A stretch of DNA of 64,000 nucleotides from assembly GCF_000428985.1 (NCBI RefSeq), contig NZ_AUAZ01000001.1:248001-312000 (forward strand). The letters run 5' to 3'. The DNA comes from Marinobacterium litorale DSM 23545 (GTDB lineage: Bacteria; Pseudomonadota; Gammaproteobacteria; Pseudomonadales; Balneatricaceae). A program made the position numbers and the translations under genes. The notes beneath the pieces were generated by a model. That model ran no database searches. It was not told where the DNA came from and worked only from the letters and a program-made list of their open reading frames with translations. Each line of letters begins with the position of its first letter. The stretch's first letter is position 1. Of this stretch, positions 51,858 through 62,626 are shown in pieces.

Positions 51858-53945
51858 TCAAAAGCTCTTTTTTCGACTAAGTCGGTAACAGTGGTTGGGT
51901 TCCAGAACGAGTTCCCAGCCGGGACGCACGACTATATTTGTGGTGGGCTCCTCCACAATAGCGGGACCTTCGATCACCCTTCCCAAATCCAATGTCGGAC
52001 CCGAGTAAACAGCGGTATCGGTCCAGTGGCCCTGGTCGTCGAACAGCGCTGGGCGATACTCGATCAGTGCTGAGTCGGCACTATGGCCTTTAGTCTTGAG
52101 AGGGGCCAGCTCGGGTTTTTGTACTTTGCCCACCAGTGTCGATTCGATGTTGACGAGTTCAACCGGGTTGTGAGGCTCTGCATAGGTGTAGAGCTCCTCA
52201 TGGCGTTTGTGAAAGTCGTCGATGACCGCTGCAATTTTTTCGCGCGTGATCCGGCCTGGATGGATCTCCACATTACACTCGTGAATCTGGCCAACATAAC
52301 GCATCTCCACGCTACGTGAGCAGCTGATCTCGTTATCCTTGAATCCATCGGAGAGTAGATGCTCCCGACCCTGGCTTTCCAGATCGTCAAACTTCCTGTT
52401 CAGTTTGCTCAGGTCGGCGTTGCCATCAAGGCGCATGGGTTCAGATGCCAGGTAGTTGTAGCGTACATCGGAGATGATCTGGCCAAAGGCGCAAAATACC
52501 GATGACACCTTAGGCACCAACACCGTGGTACTTCCGATCTCTTCGGCCAGTGCGGTAATGTGCATGCCGGCAGCTCCACCGGCGCACAGCAGGGCAAAGT
52601 CCCGTGGGTCATATCCACGCTCAATAGAGACGCGACGGATGCCGTTGACCATGTTCAGGTTAACGATGGTACTGATACCGTAGGCGGCTTTCTCAACGCT
52701 GATACCCAGGGGATCTGCGACATGCTCTCGTACAGCTCTGACGGCAGCCTCTCGGTCCAGACGGATAGTGCCACCCAGCACAGCGTCTGGGTTGAGGTAG
52801 CCAAGGACCAGGTTTGCATCGGTGACTGTCGGATAGGTGCCGCCCTTGCCGTAACAGACCGGCCCCGGGTTGGCTCCGGCACTTTCCGGTCCGACCTGAA
52901 GCATACCGTACTCATCCACGTGGCATATGGAGCCGCCACCGGCTCCCAGCGTTTCCACCTGAATCATCGGCACGCCGATCCGGTAACGCAGAAAGTCGAT
53001 ATTTTTATTGAGATTGGTTTGGCCATCCTTGGTCAGCGTAATGTCAAACGAGGTACCGCCCATATCGACCGTAATTACGTTATCAATTCCAAAGGGTTGC
53101 CCCACATATATTCCTGCCTGGGGGGCTGAGGCGGGCCCGGAATTTATTGCATTTACAGCCCGGCCCTGCATGGCTTCGCCGATCGCCAGCCCACCGTTGG
53201 ATTGGAAATAACGTACCGGATATCGGGCACCGAGACTCTTGAAGTATTCATCGATTCGTTCAACGTAACGACGCATGACCGGGCTGAGATACGCGTTGAC
53301 GACCGTTGTAGAGGTGCGAGTGTACTCCCGGACTTGTGGATAGACTTCGCTGCCGGTGCAGACGAATACGCCGGGCATCATCTCCTGGACGATCGCTTTG
53401 GCTCTGCGCTCATGCTCGGGATTACGTACCGCCCAGACAAAAGAGATTGCGACGCTTTCGACCCCTTGATCACGGAAATAAGCGACGGCATCGCGGATCT
53501 CCTGGTCGTTGAGGTTGCGGTCAATACAGCCGTCAGCAAGCACGCGTTCGTTGATCGGACGGCGCAAATGCCGGGGCACTATCATGTGGGCCGGAGGGAA
53601 GTCAGCTTCATATCTATAGCCTTCCTCTTTATGCCCGAGACGAATTTCCAGGCTGTCTTCGTGACCAGCGGTGCACAATAATCCAACCTTTACACCTTTT
53701 TTCTCAATTAGCGCATTTAAAGCGACAGTAGTACCGTTAATGCAGAGGTCACACTCGCTGACGATCTCTTCGATCGGGCGACCCAGGGCTTCGCTGATCT
53801 GGGCGAGGCCGGCTCTGATCGCCAGTGTTCCATCCTGAGGTGTCGATGGACTCTTGAAAACTCGAAGGTCACCATTTTTTTCTGCCAGTACAAAGTCGGT
53901 AAAGGTTCCGCCGGCATCGATACCCAGTCGGTAAGTATTTCGCAT
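51858..53945 (-). CDS. hyuA: hydantoinase/oxoprolinase subunit A (HyuA)
   Basis: About 695 residues from ATG 53945 (AAGGATAAG upstream). The ASKHA-type ATP site is visible as LGIDAGGTFTDFVL at the N terminus and ITVDMGGTSFDI in the middle; CAGGAAGMH follows. With HyuB it forms an ATP-dependent amidohydrolase acting on hydantoins, N-methylhydantoin or 5-oxoproline. It is 23 bases after hyuB. The exact substrate cannot be read; the NCS1 permease hints at a hydantoin- or pyrimidine-like compound. Confidence 0.92.
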   Translation of the reverse strand: MRNTYRLGIDAGGTFTDFVLAEKNGDLRVFKSPSTPQDGTLAIRAGLAQISEALGRPIEEIVSECDLCINGTTVALNALIEKKGVKVGLLCTAGHEDSLEIRLGHKEEGYRYEADFPPAHMIVPRHLRRPINERVLADGCIDRNLNDQEIRDAVAYFRDQGVESVAISFVWAVRNPEHERRAKAIVQEMMPGVFVCTGSEVYPQVREYTRTSTTVVNAYLSPVMRRYVERIDEYFKSLGARYPVRYFQSNGGLAIGEAMQGRAVNAINSGPASAPQAGIYVGQPFGIDNVITVDMGGTSFDITLTKDGQTNLNKNIDFLRYRIGVPMIQVETLGAGGGSICHVDEYGMLQVGPESAGANPGPVCYGKGGTYPTVTDANLVLGYLNPDAVLGGTIRLDREAAVRAVREHVADPLGISVEKAAYGISTIVNLNMVNGIRRVSIERGYDPRDFALLCAGGAAGMHITALAEEIGSTTVLVPKVSSVFCAFGQIISDVRYNYLASEPMRLDGNADLSKLNRKFDDLESQGREHLLSDGFKDNEISCSRSVEMRYVGQIHECNVEIHPGRITREKIAAVIDDFHKRHEELYTYAEPHNPVELVNIESTLVGKVQKPELAPLKTKGHSADSALIEYRPALFDDQGHWTDTAVYSGPTLDLGRVIEGPAIVEEPTTNIVVRPGWELVLEPNHCYRLSRKKSF

Positions 53946-53968
53946 GGTTCTTATCCTTGTTTTTTGAG

Positions 53969-55741
53969 TCAAACGCGGTTGCAGTCGCGGGTGGCCGTAA
54001 GTTCGCGACGCAGCTTTTCGGTCGCATCGAGATCAATACCGGTTAGGGCGTCATTGAGGACTACGCCGTATTCGGTTCGCGCCGCCGCCGGGGAGACCAG
54101 ACCATTAATGACATCCGCGAGAACGGAGTTGGTTGAGCGTTGGAATGGATCTCCATAACCGCCGCCGCCGGGGTTGAAGTTCGAGACTGTTTGTCCGGGT
54201 TTGACCGTGAGGATTGTGTTCTGAGTATGAACCGTTTCTTCGCTGTTACTGTGCACCACCAATTTGCCAAGCTTGGGTGGTAAGAGCTGATTTCGGGCAC
54301 CGGCTGCACCCATGGTCGGTATTTGACGACCTTCACCAAAGGCGATCACGGTCATCTCGTGGTCGATGGGTTCCACTTCCCAGACGGTACCCGAGCCGCC
54401 GCGGTACGTGCCTGCGCCACCGCTGTCGGTGATCAGACCGTATCGGCGGATAATGATTGGATAGGAGTACTCGAGCAGCTCAGTGTCACCGGAACTGAGT
54501 GCGCCAAAGCAACAAAGGGGGCCACAGGCATGCCAGCCGTCCATTACCTGAGTGGCACCGGCACCCGAAATAATAGAAGCCAGTACCATGGTGACATATT
54601 GCTCATTTGTGCGGGGATCGATACCGGCAATATTGATGCCGCTGGCATGGCCCCAGCTTGCAGTTACCCGTTCCGGAGCTGCTTTCTCCAGTGCCTGGCG
54701 TACCGCATCCGTGAGGGTCTCCATCGGGGTCGTTGTGCAATTGACGTGGGGGGCTGGTTCCTGAGCATTGCACAGCGTCCCTTTCGCGCCCAGGTCGACG
54801 GTGACACAGCGATACATCCCTTCGTTATAGGGCGGTGGCAGCTGAGCGAACATCATCAATCCGAGATAAACGCCGGACATGGAGTTGCCTTCATAGGAGT
54901 TGATGAAATAGGGAATCTGAGGCGGACTCTGTACTTCGATATGGATATGATCATCCTTGATCGTGGCTTTCGCTGTGATCTCCATCTGTCCGAAACCGTG
55001 GCCAGAGTCCTCCAGCACAGCCGATCCAAAGTATTCGCCATCCGGCACTTCACGGATCAGGTTGCGCATCTGCCGGTCGGCCATGTTTTTCAGTTCAGCT
55101 ATGCAGGCCTGAACCTGCTCCACACCGTATTTTTCGAGTAGCGCTAACAGGTTTCGCTCGCCGACTCGGCAGGCACCGAACTGAGCGTTGAGGTCTCCCT
55201 CTTGGTCCCGGCGGGCTCGCATGTTGGTCAGAAGAAGATTGATAACATCTTCGCGACGTTCGCCCTTGTCCCAAAGCTTTACCGGCGGAATACGTAGTCC
55301 TTCTGCATAGATCTCCTTCGCATCCGGGTTATAGCCAGCGGGCACCGGCCCCCCAATGTCAGTGAGATGGCCTTTACAGACGGTCCAGAAAACCAACTCA
55401 CCCCGGTAGAACACCGGTTTGTACATACAGCAGTCGAGGATGTGGCTGCCCTTGTAAGCGGGGTCATTGTGGTAAATGACATCGCCTTCGTGAATATCCT
55501 CGCCGAAAAACTCAGCGATCTCTTTCATCGCAGGGATCAGTGAGCCCAGGTGAATGGGAATATCCTGGCCCTGAAGGATCATGTCGGGATAGTGGTCGAA
55601 GAGGGCATTACTGTAGTCGTGGGCCAGATTAAAGACACTGGAGCGCCCGGTTTTTTCCAGCGTTAACGTCATTTCGCGCTGGGCAGTCTCTAATGCGCCT
55701 CGGACGACGGCGAGAGTTATTGGGTCAACGTGAGTGGACAT
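53969..55741 (-). CDS. hyuB: hydantoinase/oxoprolinase subunit B (HyuB)
   Basis: 590 residues: VDPITLAVVRGALETAQREMTLTL at the N terminus, GDVIYHNDPAYKGSHILDC, and the C-terminal glycine-rich RGGSGTVWEVE and NPGGGGYGDPFQR. It is the partner of HyuA and usually its first gene. It is divergent from an AraC gene at 56148. Confidence 0.93.
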   Translation of the reverse strand: MSTHVDPITLAVVRGALETAQREMTLTLEKTGRSSVFNLAHDYSNALFDHYPDMILQGQDIPIHLGSLIPAMKEIAEFFGEDIHEGDVIYHNDPAYKGSHILDCCMYKPVFYRGELVFWTVCKGHLTDIGGPVPAGYNPDAKEIYAEGLRIPPVKLWDKGERREDVINLLLTNMRARRDQEGDLNAQFGACRVGERNLLALLEKYGVEQVQACIAELKNMADRQMRNLIREVPDGEYFGSAVLEDSGHGFGQMEITAKATIKDDHIHIEVQSPPQIPYFINSYEGNSMSGVYLGLMMFAQLPPPYNEGMYRCVTVDLGAKGTLCNAQEPAPHVNCTTTPMETLTDAVRQALEKAAPERVTASWGHASGINIAGIDPRTNEQYVTMVLASIISGAGATQVMDGWHACGPLCCFGALSSGDTELLEYSYPIIIRRYGLITDSGGAGTYRGGSGTVWEVEPIDHEMTVIAFGEGRQIPTMGAAGARNQLLPPKLGKLVVHSNSEETVHTQNTILTVKPGQTVSNFNPGGGGYGDPFQRSTNSVLADVINGLVSPAAARTEYGVVLNDALTGIDLDATEKLRRELTATRDCNRV

Positions 55742-56147
55742 ATGCGTTCCCTTATTGTTTTTGGGTGGGACGGTCGCGGCGACGGGGATACCCGAACTCG
55801 CTTAAAATTCAGTGTAAGAACTTGGAAAAGAGGAATATTGATTGGCAGCGTCTGGATCGTTGATGTTCAGCGCACCGCTGACTGAGATGCCTGGGTAAAG
55901 GCGCGAGGAGTTTTAGGTGTATTGAGCGCAATGTTCGCGGTCTTAGTCGCCTGCTAGCGATTACTTAATTATCAGTTTCGGGAAATTGAGATCCTGAATA
56001 TAGCTCCATGCTCTAACCCTCGTCATGACAGGCCTAGAACGGATTCGCGGCGATTCCCACAGTGGCGCTGTGGCATTGCTGGCGCTAGTCTTATTTACTT
56101 ATAATAAAGTCATTCACTATAAATATAAAAAAACAGGTAGCGCCGCA
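55742..56147. promoter_or_regulatory. divergent control region between hyuB and araC
   Basis: About 400 bases without a supported gene. It becomes AT-rich toward the AraC gene (CTTATTTACTTATAATAAAGTC, then ATAAATATAAAAAAACAGG), which may hold its promoter. No clear palindrome is seen. Confidence 0.5.
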
Positions 56148-57122
56148 ATGCTCAACAATGTTTTGAACAACGCCAGTGTGTTTGAAGGTGCCCATCCCCT
56201 CCAGGTTTCAGAGTACGTTAATCAGCATGTGGGTCGCCATCGAATCCGACTGAATGGCGGCAGCGAGTCCAAAGGGCCTTCAACCAATGCGAGACTGAGC
56301 TATACCGATTTTGCTGATCTTGGCCTTTCACGCATCAGTTACGGTGATGCGGTAACCGTGTCCTGCCCCGATCTGGCTGAGGTCTATCATTTTCAAGTGG
56401 TCACGCATGGTGAATGCTACTGGCACTATGCCGATGATCAACGCCTGCGGTTACGGACCGGTCAGGCTTTGATGATGAACCCGAAGGAGCAGATTGACCT
56501 TTCTTACTCACCGGATTGCGAAAAGGTGATCATAAAAGTGCCGGAGCAGGTTCTGATCAGCCAGTGCATTGAGCAGGTGGGTGTGCTGCCAAAAAGTGGT
56601 ATTCGCTTTGCGCGACGGGCAATTGATCTGGATAGCTCGGTCTGTTTACTGAGATTTCTGGATGCGCTGCTGACGGAGGCGAGCGAGAGCGAGCTGGAAC
56701 TGGAGAGTCTCCAGATACCCTACCGCGATATCCTGCTTAACAAGTTGCTTCAGCACTTTGACAGTAACTTCAAGGACAACGCCAGCGGTGGGATTTCTGA
56801 TCGGGGCTTCGCTGAGTTGATCGCTTTTATCGATATGAACCTGAAGGCAGAGCTTGAAGTGGAAGAGTTGGCGCGCATGAGCAATGTGAGCGTGCGTACG
56901 GTATACAATCTGTTCGCTAAACACTTTGGGCTTACTCCGCGGCTCTATATTAAGAACGCGAAGCTCAGAGCGCTGCGCAACGAGCTGGTTGGTAACACCC
57001 GCCTGCGCAACGTAACCGAGGTGGCGCTGGATTATGGTTTCTCCCACCTAGGGCGTTTTTCATCCGATTATCGAAAAATGTTTGGTGAGTTGCCGTCGGA
57101 AACCTTTCGCCGCCACCACTGA
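56148..57122 (+). CDS. AraC-family regulator (AraC-binding-2/XylS-type)
   Basis: 324 residues from ATG 56148, with CAGGTAG upstream; an upstream extension to 56025 is unlikely. The N-terminal effector-like domain contains GECYWHY and ALMMNPKEQIDLSYS; the C-terminal HTH includes VEELARMSNVSVRTVYNLFAKHFG and ALDYGFSHLGRFSSDYRKMFGELPSE. Many regulators of aromatic and hydantoin catabolism have this layout. It could control hyuBA or the aromatic genes to its right. Confidence 0.9.
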   Translation: MLNNVLNNASVFEGAHPLQVSEYVNQHVGRHRIRLNGGSESKGPSTNARLSYTDFADLGLSRISYGDAVTVSCPDLAEVYHFQVVTHGECYWHYADDQRLRLRTGQALMMNPKEQIDLSYSPDCEKVIIKVPEQVLISQCIEQVGVLPKSGIRFARRAIDLDSSVCLLRFLDALLTEASESELELESLQIPYRDILLNKLLQHFDSNFKDNASGGISDRGFAELIAFIDMNLKAELEVEELARMSNVSVRTVYNLFAKHFGLTPRLYIKNAKLRALRNELVGNTRLRNVTEVALDYGFSHLGRFSSDYRKMFGELPSETFRRHH

Positions 57123-57134
57123 GTGAAATGACGC

Positions 57135-57950
57135 TTAGCCGCGCCGTCCGCAGATTGTATCAGTGGTGCGGCGTGTGCATTCCATCAGCGCCCTGTGATA
57201 GGGGCTCCCGGGTTCAACATCGATATCGCCAGCAATACCCATCAGGCTGATGACTGATGAGATGTTGCCGTTGATATCGTAAACCGCGCTGCCCATGACG
57301 TTAATGTCAGGCAGGTAGTCGCCGTAGAAACAGCAGTAATTTTGTGCCTTTATCTGCCCCAGATGCTCATAAAACGCCGCTTTCTGCATCGGCTCGCCCC
57401 GATGACGGGGAAGGGCGGGTGGGTCTTTATAAAAGCTTTCGATGATCTCTTGTCTGCGCCGGTCCGGCAGGTTGGCCAGGAACAGTCGTCCGGAGACCGA
57501 GAAAAAGGGGGAAAGCTCGATGCCTAGCCGAACGTTTACGGCTACTGGAATACTGGCATCAAGCCACTTGATGACCAGAGGCGCATGACCATTCCAGATG
57601 GTCACGGAGCTGGTTACGTCCTGCTCCTCGTTCAGCCGGTCCAGTGCCGCAAAAGTCTGCTGGATCGGGTCGATACGTTTAAGTGCAGAGACCCCCAACG
57701 TCAGACTGGCCTGACCCAGGCTATAGCTGTTCTGTACGTTCTGCACGATATAGCCCGTACGCATAAAGCTAACCAGGTACTTGTAGATCCGACTGGGCGA
57801 CATCTCCAGCGTGTCTGACAGCTGTTTAAGGCTCACCGGGTGGCTGGATTCCGCGATCCTGTCGAGGATTTTCAAGCCTAGCTCCAGGGAACCGATACCT
57901 TGGCGGGCGCCGTTGATACTTTTTTCAGCGTCAGGCATCTTTGAACTCAT
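57135..57950 (-). CDS. IclR-family regulator
   Basis: 271 residues: N-terminal winged helix (about 15-75; VSLKQLSDTLEMSPSRIYKYLVSFMRTGYI) and C-terminal GAF-like effector domain. IclR proteins commonly control aromatic-acid catabolism. It is downstream of livF and co-directional with it, with 105 bases between, and converges with the AraC gene. Confidence 0.9.
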   Translation of the reverse strand: MSSKMPDAEKSINGARQGIGSLELGLKILDRIAESSHPVSLKQLSDTLEMSPSRIYKYLVSFMRTGYIVQNVQNSYSLGQASLTLGVSALKRIDPIQQTFAALDRLNEEQDVTSSVTIWNGHAPLVIKWLDASIPVAVNVRLGIELSPFFSVSGRLFLANLPDRRRQEIIESFYKDPPALPRHRGEPMQKAAFYEHLGQIKAQNYCCFYGDYLPDINVMGSAVYDINGNISSVISLMGIAGDIDVEPGSPYHRALMECTRRTTDTICGRRG

Positions 57951-58021
57951 CGCATCTAATCAGCCATATTCGGAAATCTTGCGCCATTCTAAAACAAGGG
58001 CTTGATCAACTAAATCAGTTT

Positions 58022-58049
58022 ACCGGCCTTCGTTGCAGCGAAGGCCGGT
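58022..58049. repeat. perfect inverted repeat between livF and iclR
   Basis: An 11-bp perfect repeat ACCGGCCTTCG / CGAAGGCCGGT with loop TTGCAG begins just after the livF stop. There is no T run, so it is not a standard terminator; it may protect the 3' end of the transporter mRNA. Confidence 0.8.
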
Positions 58050-58055
58050 CAGGGC

Positions 58056-58766
<711 letters not shown>

Positions 58767-58770
58767 CGCT

Positions 58771-59532
58771 TCAATACACCTCATCGCCCTGGCCCAGATA
58801 GGCTTCACGTACCCGTGGGTCTTCACGTACCTGTTCAACTGAGCCCGTAGTCAGGTGCTGTCCATCCACCATGACGGTCAGTTGATCGGAGAGCTCGAAA
58901 ATCGCATCCATATCGTGCTCCACTAGGACGATGCAGTATTCCTGTTTAAGTCGTTTTAGCAGGTCGATAATCAGCAACGACTCCTCATGCCCCATGCCGG
59001 CCATGGGTTCGTCCAACAACAGGACACAGGGGGAGGTGGCCAGTACCATAGCGATCTCGAGCTGGCGCTGTTCGCCGTAGCTGATATGCGCGGCAACCTC
59101 ATCGCGGCGCTTGGCCAGACCTACTTTTTCCAGGGCATGGGTGGCCAGCTCCTCCAGCACTGTCTGGTTATAGCGTGAGCGCAGGAAATTGAAGCTGCCC
59201 CCCATGCGGCGCTGGGCTGAGATACAGCAGTTCTCCAGGCAGGTAGCGCTGGGATAGATATTGGTTTTCTGAAAGCTCCGGCCAATCCCTCGTCGCGCGA
59301 ATGCATAGGGCTTGATGGCATCGATCGGTGCACCTTCGTGGATTATCTTTCCGCTGGTGGGTTTGTAGTGGCCACACAGCAGGTTAAGAAGAGTGCTTTT
59401 ACCCGCGCCGTTGGGGCCGACCACGCCGTGTAACTGGCGGTCTTTGAACTTCAGGGAGATATCATCCAGTGCCTTCAATCCGCCCCAGTATTTGCAAAGA
59501 CCTTCTGTTTCCAGAATTACATTGGTGTTCAT
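58771..59532 (-). CDS. livG: branched-chain-type ABC transporter ATPase (LivG)
   Basis: 253 residues: Walker A GPNGAGKST, signature SYGEQRQLEIAMVLA, Walker B VLLLDEP. Longer than LivF as is usual. It overlaps livM by four bases. Confidence 0.94.
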   Translation of the reverse strand: MNTNVILETEGLCKYWGGLKALDDISLKFKDRQLHGVVGPNGAGKSTLLNLLCGHYKPTSGKIIHEGAPIDAIKPYAFARRGIGRSFQKTNIYPSATCLENCCISAQRRMGGSFNFLRSRYNQTVLEELATHALEKVGLAKRRDEVAAHISYGEQRQLEIAMVLATSPCVLLLDEPMAGMGHEESLLIIDLLKRLKQEYCIVLVEHDMDAIFELSDQLTVMVDGQHLTTGSVEQVREDPRVREAYLGQGDEVY

Positions 59533-60491
59533 GAGCGTTTCTCCAGCAACTTCTCCAGATATCCGGCGATTCCGTTCTTGAACAGGATGACCATCAGAAT
59601 GATCAACGCCCCCATGAACAGCAGCCAGTGCTCGGTCATGTGTTCAAGTACATAGTGCAGCCCCTCATAAACGAAGGTGCCGAGAATAGCGCCGTACAGG
59701 GTGCCGAGGCCGCCAAGAATCGACATCACCAGTGCCGAGCCGGAGGTCTGCCAGGAAAGCATGGAGGGGTTGACGAAACCGTACTGCATGGTGAACAGGT
59801 AGCCGGCATAGGCTCCCAGAGCCGACGCCATGACATAGGCCATGAGCCGGAACACGAACACGTTATAGCCAAGGGCAGTGGTACGTCCGGGATTCTCATG
59901 TATTGCATCTATGACCCGGCCGAACCTTGAACGGGTTACGATGCGAAAGAAGAACAGCGTATTGAACAACGAAAGCAGGCACAGATAGTAGAAGTGGATC
60001 GGGTTATCCAGATCAAACATGCTGATACCAAACAGGCTGGTATCTGGCTTAACGTAGATAAATACCCCGTCGTTTCCGCCGAACTCGATCGAGTCGGAGA
60101 AAAAGTAGAAAGCCATCTGGGCGAAGGCGAGGGTAATCATGATCATGTAGATACCGCTGGTGCGCAGCACCAGGAATCCGATAATCAAAGCCACCAGCGC
60201 GGATATCGCACAGATATAAAAGGTGTAGATCCAGAAGTTTACCGCCTCATATTCCGGGGCGATCATCACGAAAATATACCCGCCCATGCCATAGAACATG
60301 GCATGGCCCAGAGTGATCAGACCACAGCGGCCCACCAGATAATCCAGCGACATCACAAAGATGGCAAAGATCATGATTGTCGTCAGCTTGCTGACGTAGA
60401 AGGTGTTTTGTTCCAGAAAGAGCGGCATCATTAAAGCCAGGGGGAAAAAGACCCAGATAAAGATGCGCTCGGCGCGTTTGTGAAACAGCAT
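59529..60491 (-). CDS. livM: branched-chain-type ABC permease (LivM)
   Basis: 320 residues with about ten membrane segments and the inner-membrane permease motif IHENPGRTTALGYN. It is the second permease of the system. It follows livH with 13 bases between and overlaps livG. Confidence 0.93.
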   Translation of the reverse strand: MLFHKRAERIFIWVFFPLALMMPLFLEQNTFYVSKLTTIMIFAIFVMSLDYLVGRCGLITLGHAMFYGMGGYIFVMIAPEYEAVNFWIYTFYICAISALVALIIGFLVLRTSGIYMIMITLAFAQMAFYFFSDSIEFGGNDGVFIYVKPDTSLFGISMFDLDNPIHFYYLCLLSLFNTLFFFRIVTRSRFGRVIDAIHENPGRTTALGYNVFVFRLMAYVMASALGAYAGYLFTMQYGFVNPSMLSWQTSGSALVMSILGGLGTLYGAILGTFVYEGLHYVLEHMTEHWLLFMGALIILMVILFKNGIAGYLEKLLEKRS

Positions 60492-60504
60492 GAGATAGGC
60501 TCCT

Positions 60505-61368
60505 TCAGGATGAGAATAAACCCTGAGGTTTCAGCAGCAGGATGAAGGCCATGAGGATGTAGATCATCATGCTGGAAAGCTGTGGTACCAGTATCGAAGC
60601 GAAGGTATCCACCAGACCGACCAGCAGGGCACCGACGAGCGCACCTTTGATCGACCCCATACCGCCGATAACCACGACGACAAAGCAGGCGATCAGTACG
60701 TGTTCACCCATGCCGGGTACAATCGAACTCATTGGGGCTGCGGCCACGCCCGCGACTGCAGCCAACATCACGCCAATGGCGAAAACCACGGTATATAACC
60801 GGCTGATATCGATCCCCAGGCATTCCACCATCTCCCGGTTTGATTCACCGGCACGAATCAGCATACCGAGGCGGGTCCGGTTGATCAGGTAGTACATCAG
60901 CACGGCAATAGCTACACAGAGAAAGGCCACAAAAATGCGGTAGACGGGATACTCCACCACTTCCGTCAGGGGTACGGAGCCTGACAGGGCATTCGGGACC
61001 TGAACACCCAGAGGGTCATCGCCCCATAGAATGCTTTGCAGTGCATTGAAGACGAAGATCATGCCGATGGTAAGAAGCACCTGGTCCAGGTGGTTACGCT
61101 TATACAAGCGCTGAATCAGAGTCTTCTCCACCACAATCCCTATCCCCAGTGCGATCACCGCAGAAATGATCGCACTGAGCGTGAAACTGCCGGTGTTCTC
61201 GACGAAATACCAAGCCAGGTAGGCACCGATCATGTACATGGAGCCGTGGGCCAGGTTGAGAATGCCCATCACGCCGAATACCAGCGTCAGGCCTGACGCG
61301 ATCAGGAACAGGAGTAGCCCGTACTGCAGTCCGTTGATCAGCTGCACAAAGAACAATGAGGTAGTCAT
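60505..61368 (-). CDS. livH: branched-chain-type ABC permease (LivH)
   Basis: 287 residues, about eight membrane segments, with INGLQYGLLLFLIASGLTLVFGVMGILNLAHG at the N terminus and the EAA-like segment RAGESNREMVECLGID. It is the first permease of the system and lies 82 bases after the binding-protein gene, separated by a hairpin. Confidence 0.94.
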   Translation of the reverse strand: MTTSLFFVQLINGLQYGLLLFLIASGLTLVFGVMGILNLAHGSMYMIGAYLAWYFVENTGSFTLSAIISAVIALGIGIVVEKTLIQRLYKRNHLDQVLLTIGMIFVFNALQSILWGDDPLGVQVPNALSGSVPLTEVVEYPVYRIFVAFLCVAIAVLMYYLINRTRLGMLIRAGESNREMVECLGIDISRLYTVVFAIGVMLAAVAGVAAAPMSSIVPGMGEHVLIACFVVVVIGGMGSIKGALVGALLVGLVDTFASILVPQLSSMMIYILMAFILLLKPQGLFSS

Positions 61369-61402
61369 GGATCAATCCGTAAATCAGATGGCGAGCGACA
61401 GG

Positions 61403-61434
61403 GGGCAGCAAACGCCTTGGCGTTTTCGCTGCCC
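61403..61434 (-). repeat. intercistronic hairpin between binding protein and livH
   Basis: GGGCAGC-AAACGCC pairs with GGCGTTT-TC-GCTGCCC around a short TT loop, with a small bulge. Hairpins at this place commonly raise the amount of binding protein over the permeases by stabilising the upstream mRNA. Confidence 0.75.
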
Positions 61435-61450
61435 GAACTAAGCGCTTCAA

Positions 61451-62626
61451 TCAGAGCTTGCAGCCGCGCGCCGGATCCTCCAGCGCAGCGGAAGGCACGT
61501 CGATCACCTTGTTTTCGCCATCAATAACCTGGCGCAGGTAGATGTTCTGAATCGGGTTATGGGCTTTGGAAAAGGTGATTTCGCCGCGAGGACTGAACAG
61601 TTTGGTTTCCTCCATTGCTTTGATCAGCGCTGCCTGATCGGCAATGTCACCGCCGAGCTTATCCACGGCAGAGGCTATCAATAGGCCCGCATCATAGCCC
61701 TGTACCGCGTAGATATCGGCGGGCTTTTCGAACATTTGCTGGTAGCTCTGGCGGAACTTGGCGTTGACCTCGTTATCGAGCGCATCGGCGTAGTGCAGCG
61801 CGGTCCGCACACCTTCGGCGGAAGGACCTTGAGCCTCCAGGGTGCCCTCGGTCAGGAAGCCGCTACCAAGGAGCGGAATCTTGCCCTTGAGGCCCAGTGC
61901 GTCGTAATCCTTGACGAACTTAACGGCGCCACCTCCAGCGAAGAAGACAAAGACTGCATCCGGGTTGATAGAGCCAATCTCGGAAAGATAGGACTGAAAC
62001 TCGGTTTTGGGGAAGGGAACCAGGATCTTCTTAACGATCTCGCCGCCGCCAGCGGTATAGGATTCCTCGAACGCATCCAGGCTTTCGCGCCCCATGCCGT
62101 AGTTCCAGCTCATGGTGACGACACGCTTATAACCGTTGTCCAAGGCTACTTTGCCCATGGGATAAGAGGGCTGCCAGGAGGAGAAAGACGTACGGAAGAT
62201 ATTGGGGGCACAGAGTGGGCCTGTAGCCGCACCGGCACCGGCGTTAGGGATAATCATCACGGTATCTTTGTTGCGCAGGACCTTGATCATGCCCATGGCA
62301 ACGCCGGAGTGCACCGGTCCGATAATGAAATCGGCATTATGTTGGTCGAGCAGGGAAGAGGCGATCTCTGGCGCGCGCTCGGGGCGGGCCTCGGTATCCA
62401 TTTCGATAAATTCAATTTTACGGCCATGTAGCTCGGCGGCCTTCTCCTCCAGGGCCATTTTCAGACCGTTACGCCCGGCGTCGCCCAGCGCGGCGTAGAT
62501 ACCGCTGAACGGCAGCATGATTCCCACCTTGATCGGCTCCTCGGTTGCGGCAAATGTTGGAGCAGAGAGCGCACCGGTAAGAGCACCGGCGATAAGAAGA
62601 TGGCTGAGCTTCTTGTTGTTTTCCAT
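61451..62626 (-). CDS. branched-chain-type ABC substrate-binding protein
   Basis: 391 residues. A signal peptide (LLIAGALTGALSAPTFAATEE) is followed by a type I periplasmic binding fold (IKVGIMLPFSGIYAALGDAGRNGLKMALEE; FIIGPVHSGVAMGM). Family members bind amino acids or aromatic acids. It is first in the leftward transporter operon, divergent from the catechol 2,3-dioxygenase gene, so an aromatic substrate is plausible. The 258-base gap between the two has no gene. Confidence 0.92.
   Translation of the reverse strand: MENNKKLSHLLIAGALTGALSAPTFAATEEPIKVGIMLPFSGIYAALGDAGRNGLKMALEEKAAELHGRKIEFIEMDTEARPERAPEIASSLLDQHNADFIIGPVHSGVAMGMIKVLRNKDTVMIIPNAGAGAATGPLCAPNIFRTSFSSWQPSYPMGKVALDNGYKRVVTMSWNYGMGRESLDAFEESYTAGGGEIVKKILVPFPKTEFQSYLSEIGSINPDAVFVFFAGGGAVKFVKDYDALGLKGKIPLLGSGFLTEGTLEAQGPSAEGVRTALHYADALDNEVNAKFRQSYQQMFEKPADIYAVQGYDAGLLIASAVDKLGGDIADQAALIKAMEETKLFSPRGEITFSKAHNPIQNIYLRQVIDGENKVIDVPSAALEDPARGCKL

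Noticed and set aside
55742-56147. A sigma-54 promoter in the hyuB-araC gap
   Set aside because: TGGC-containing stretches are present but none has the -24/-12 spacing and TTGC element.
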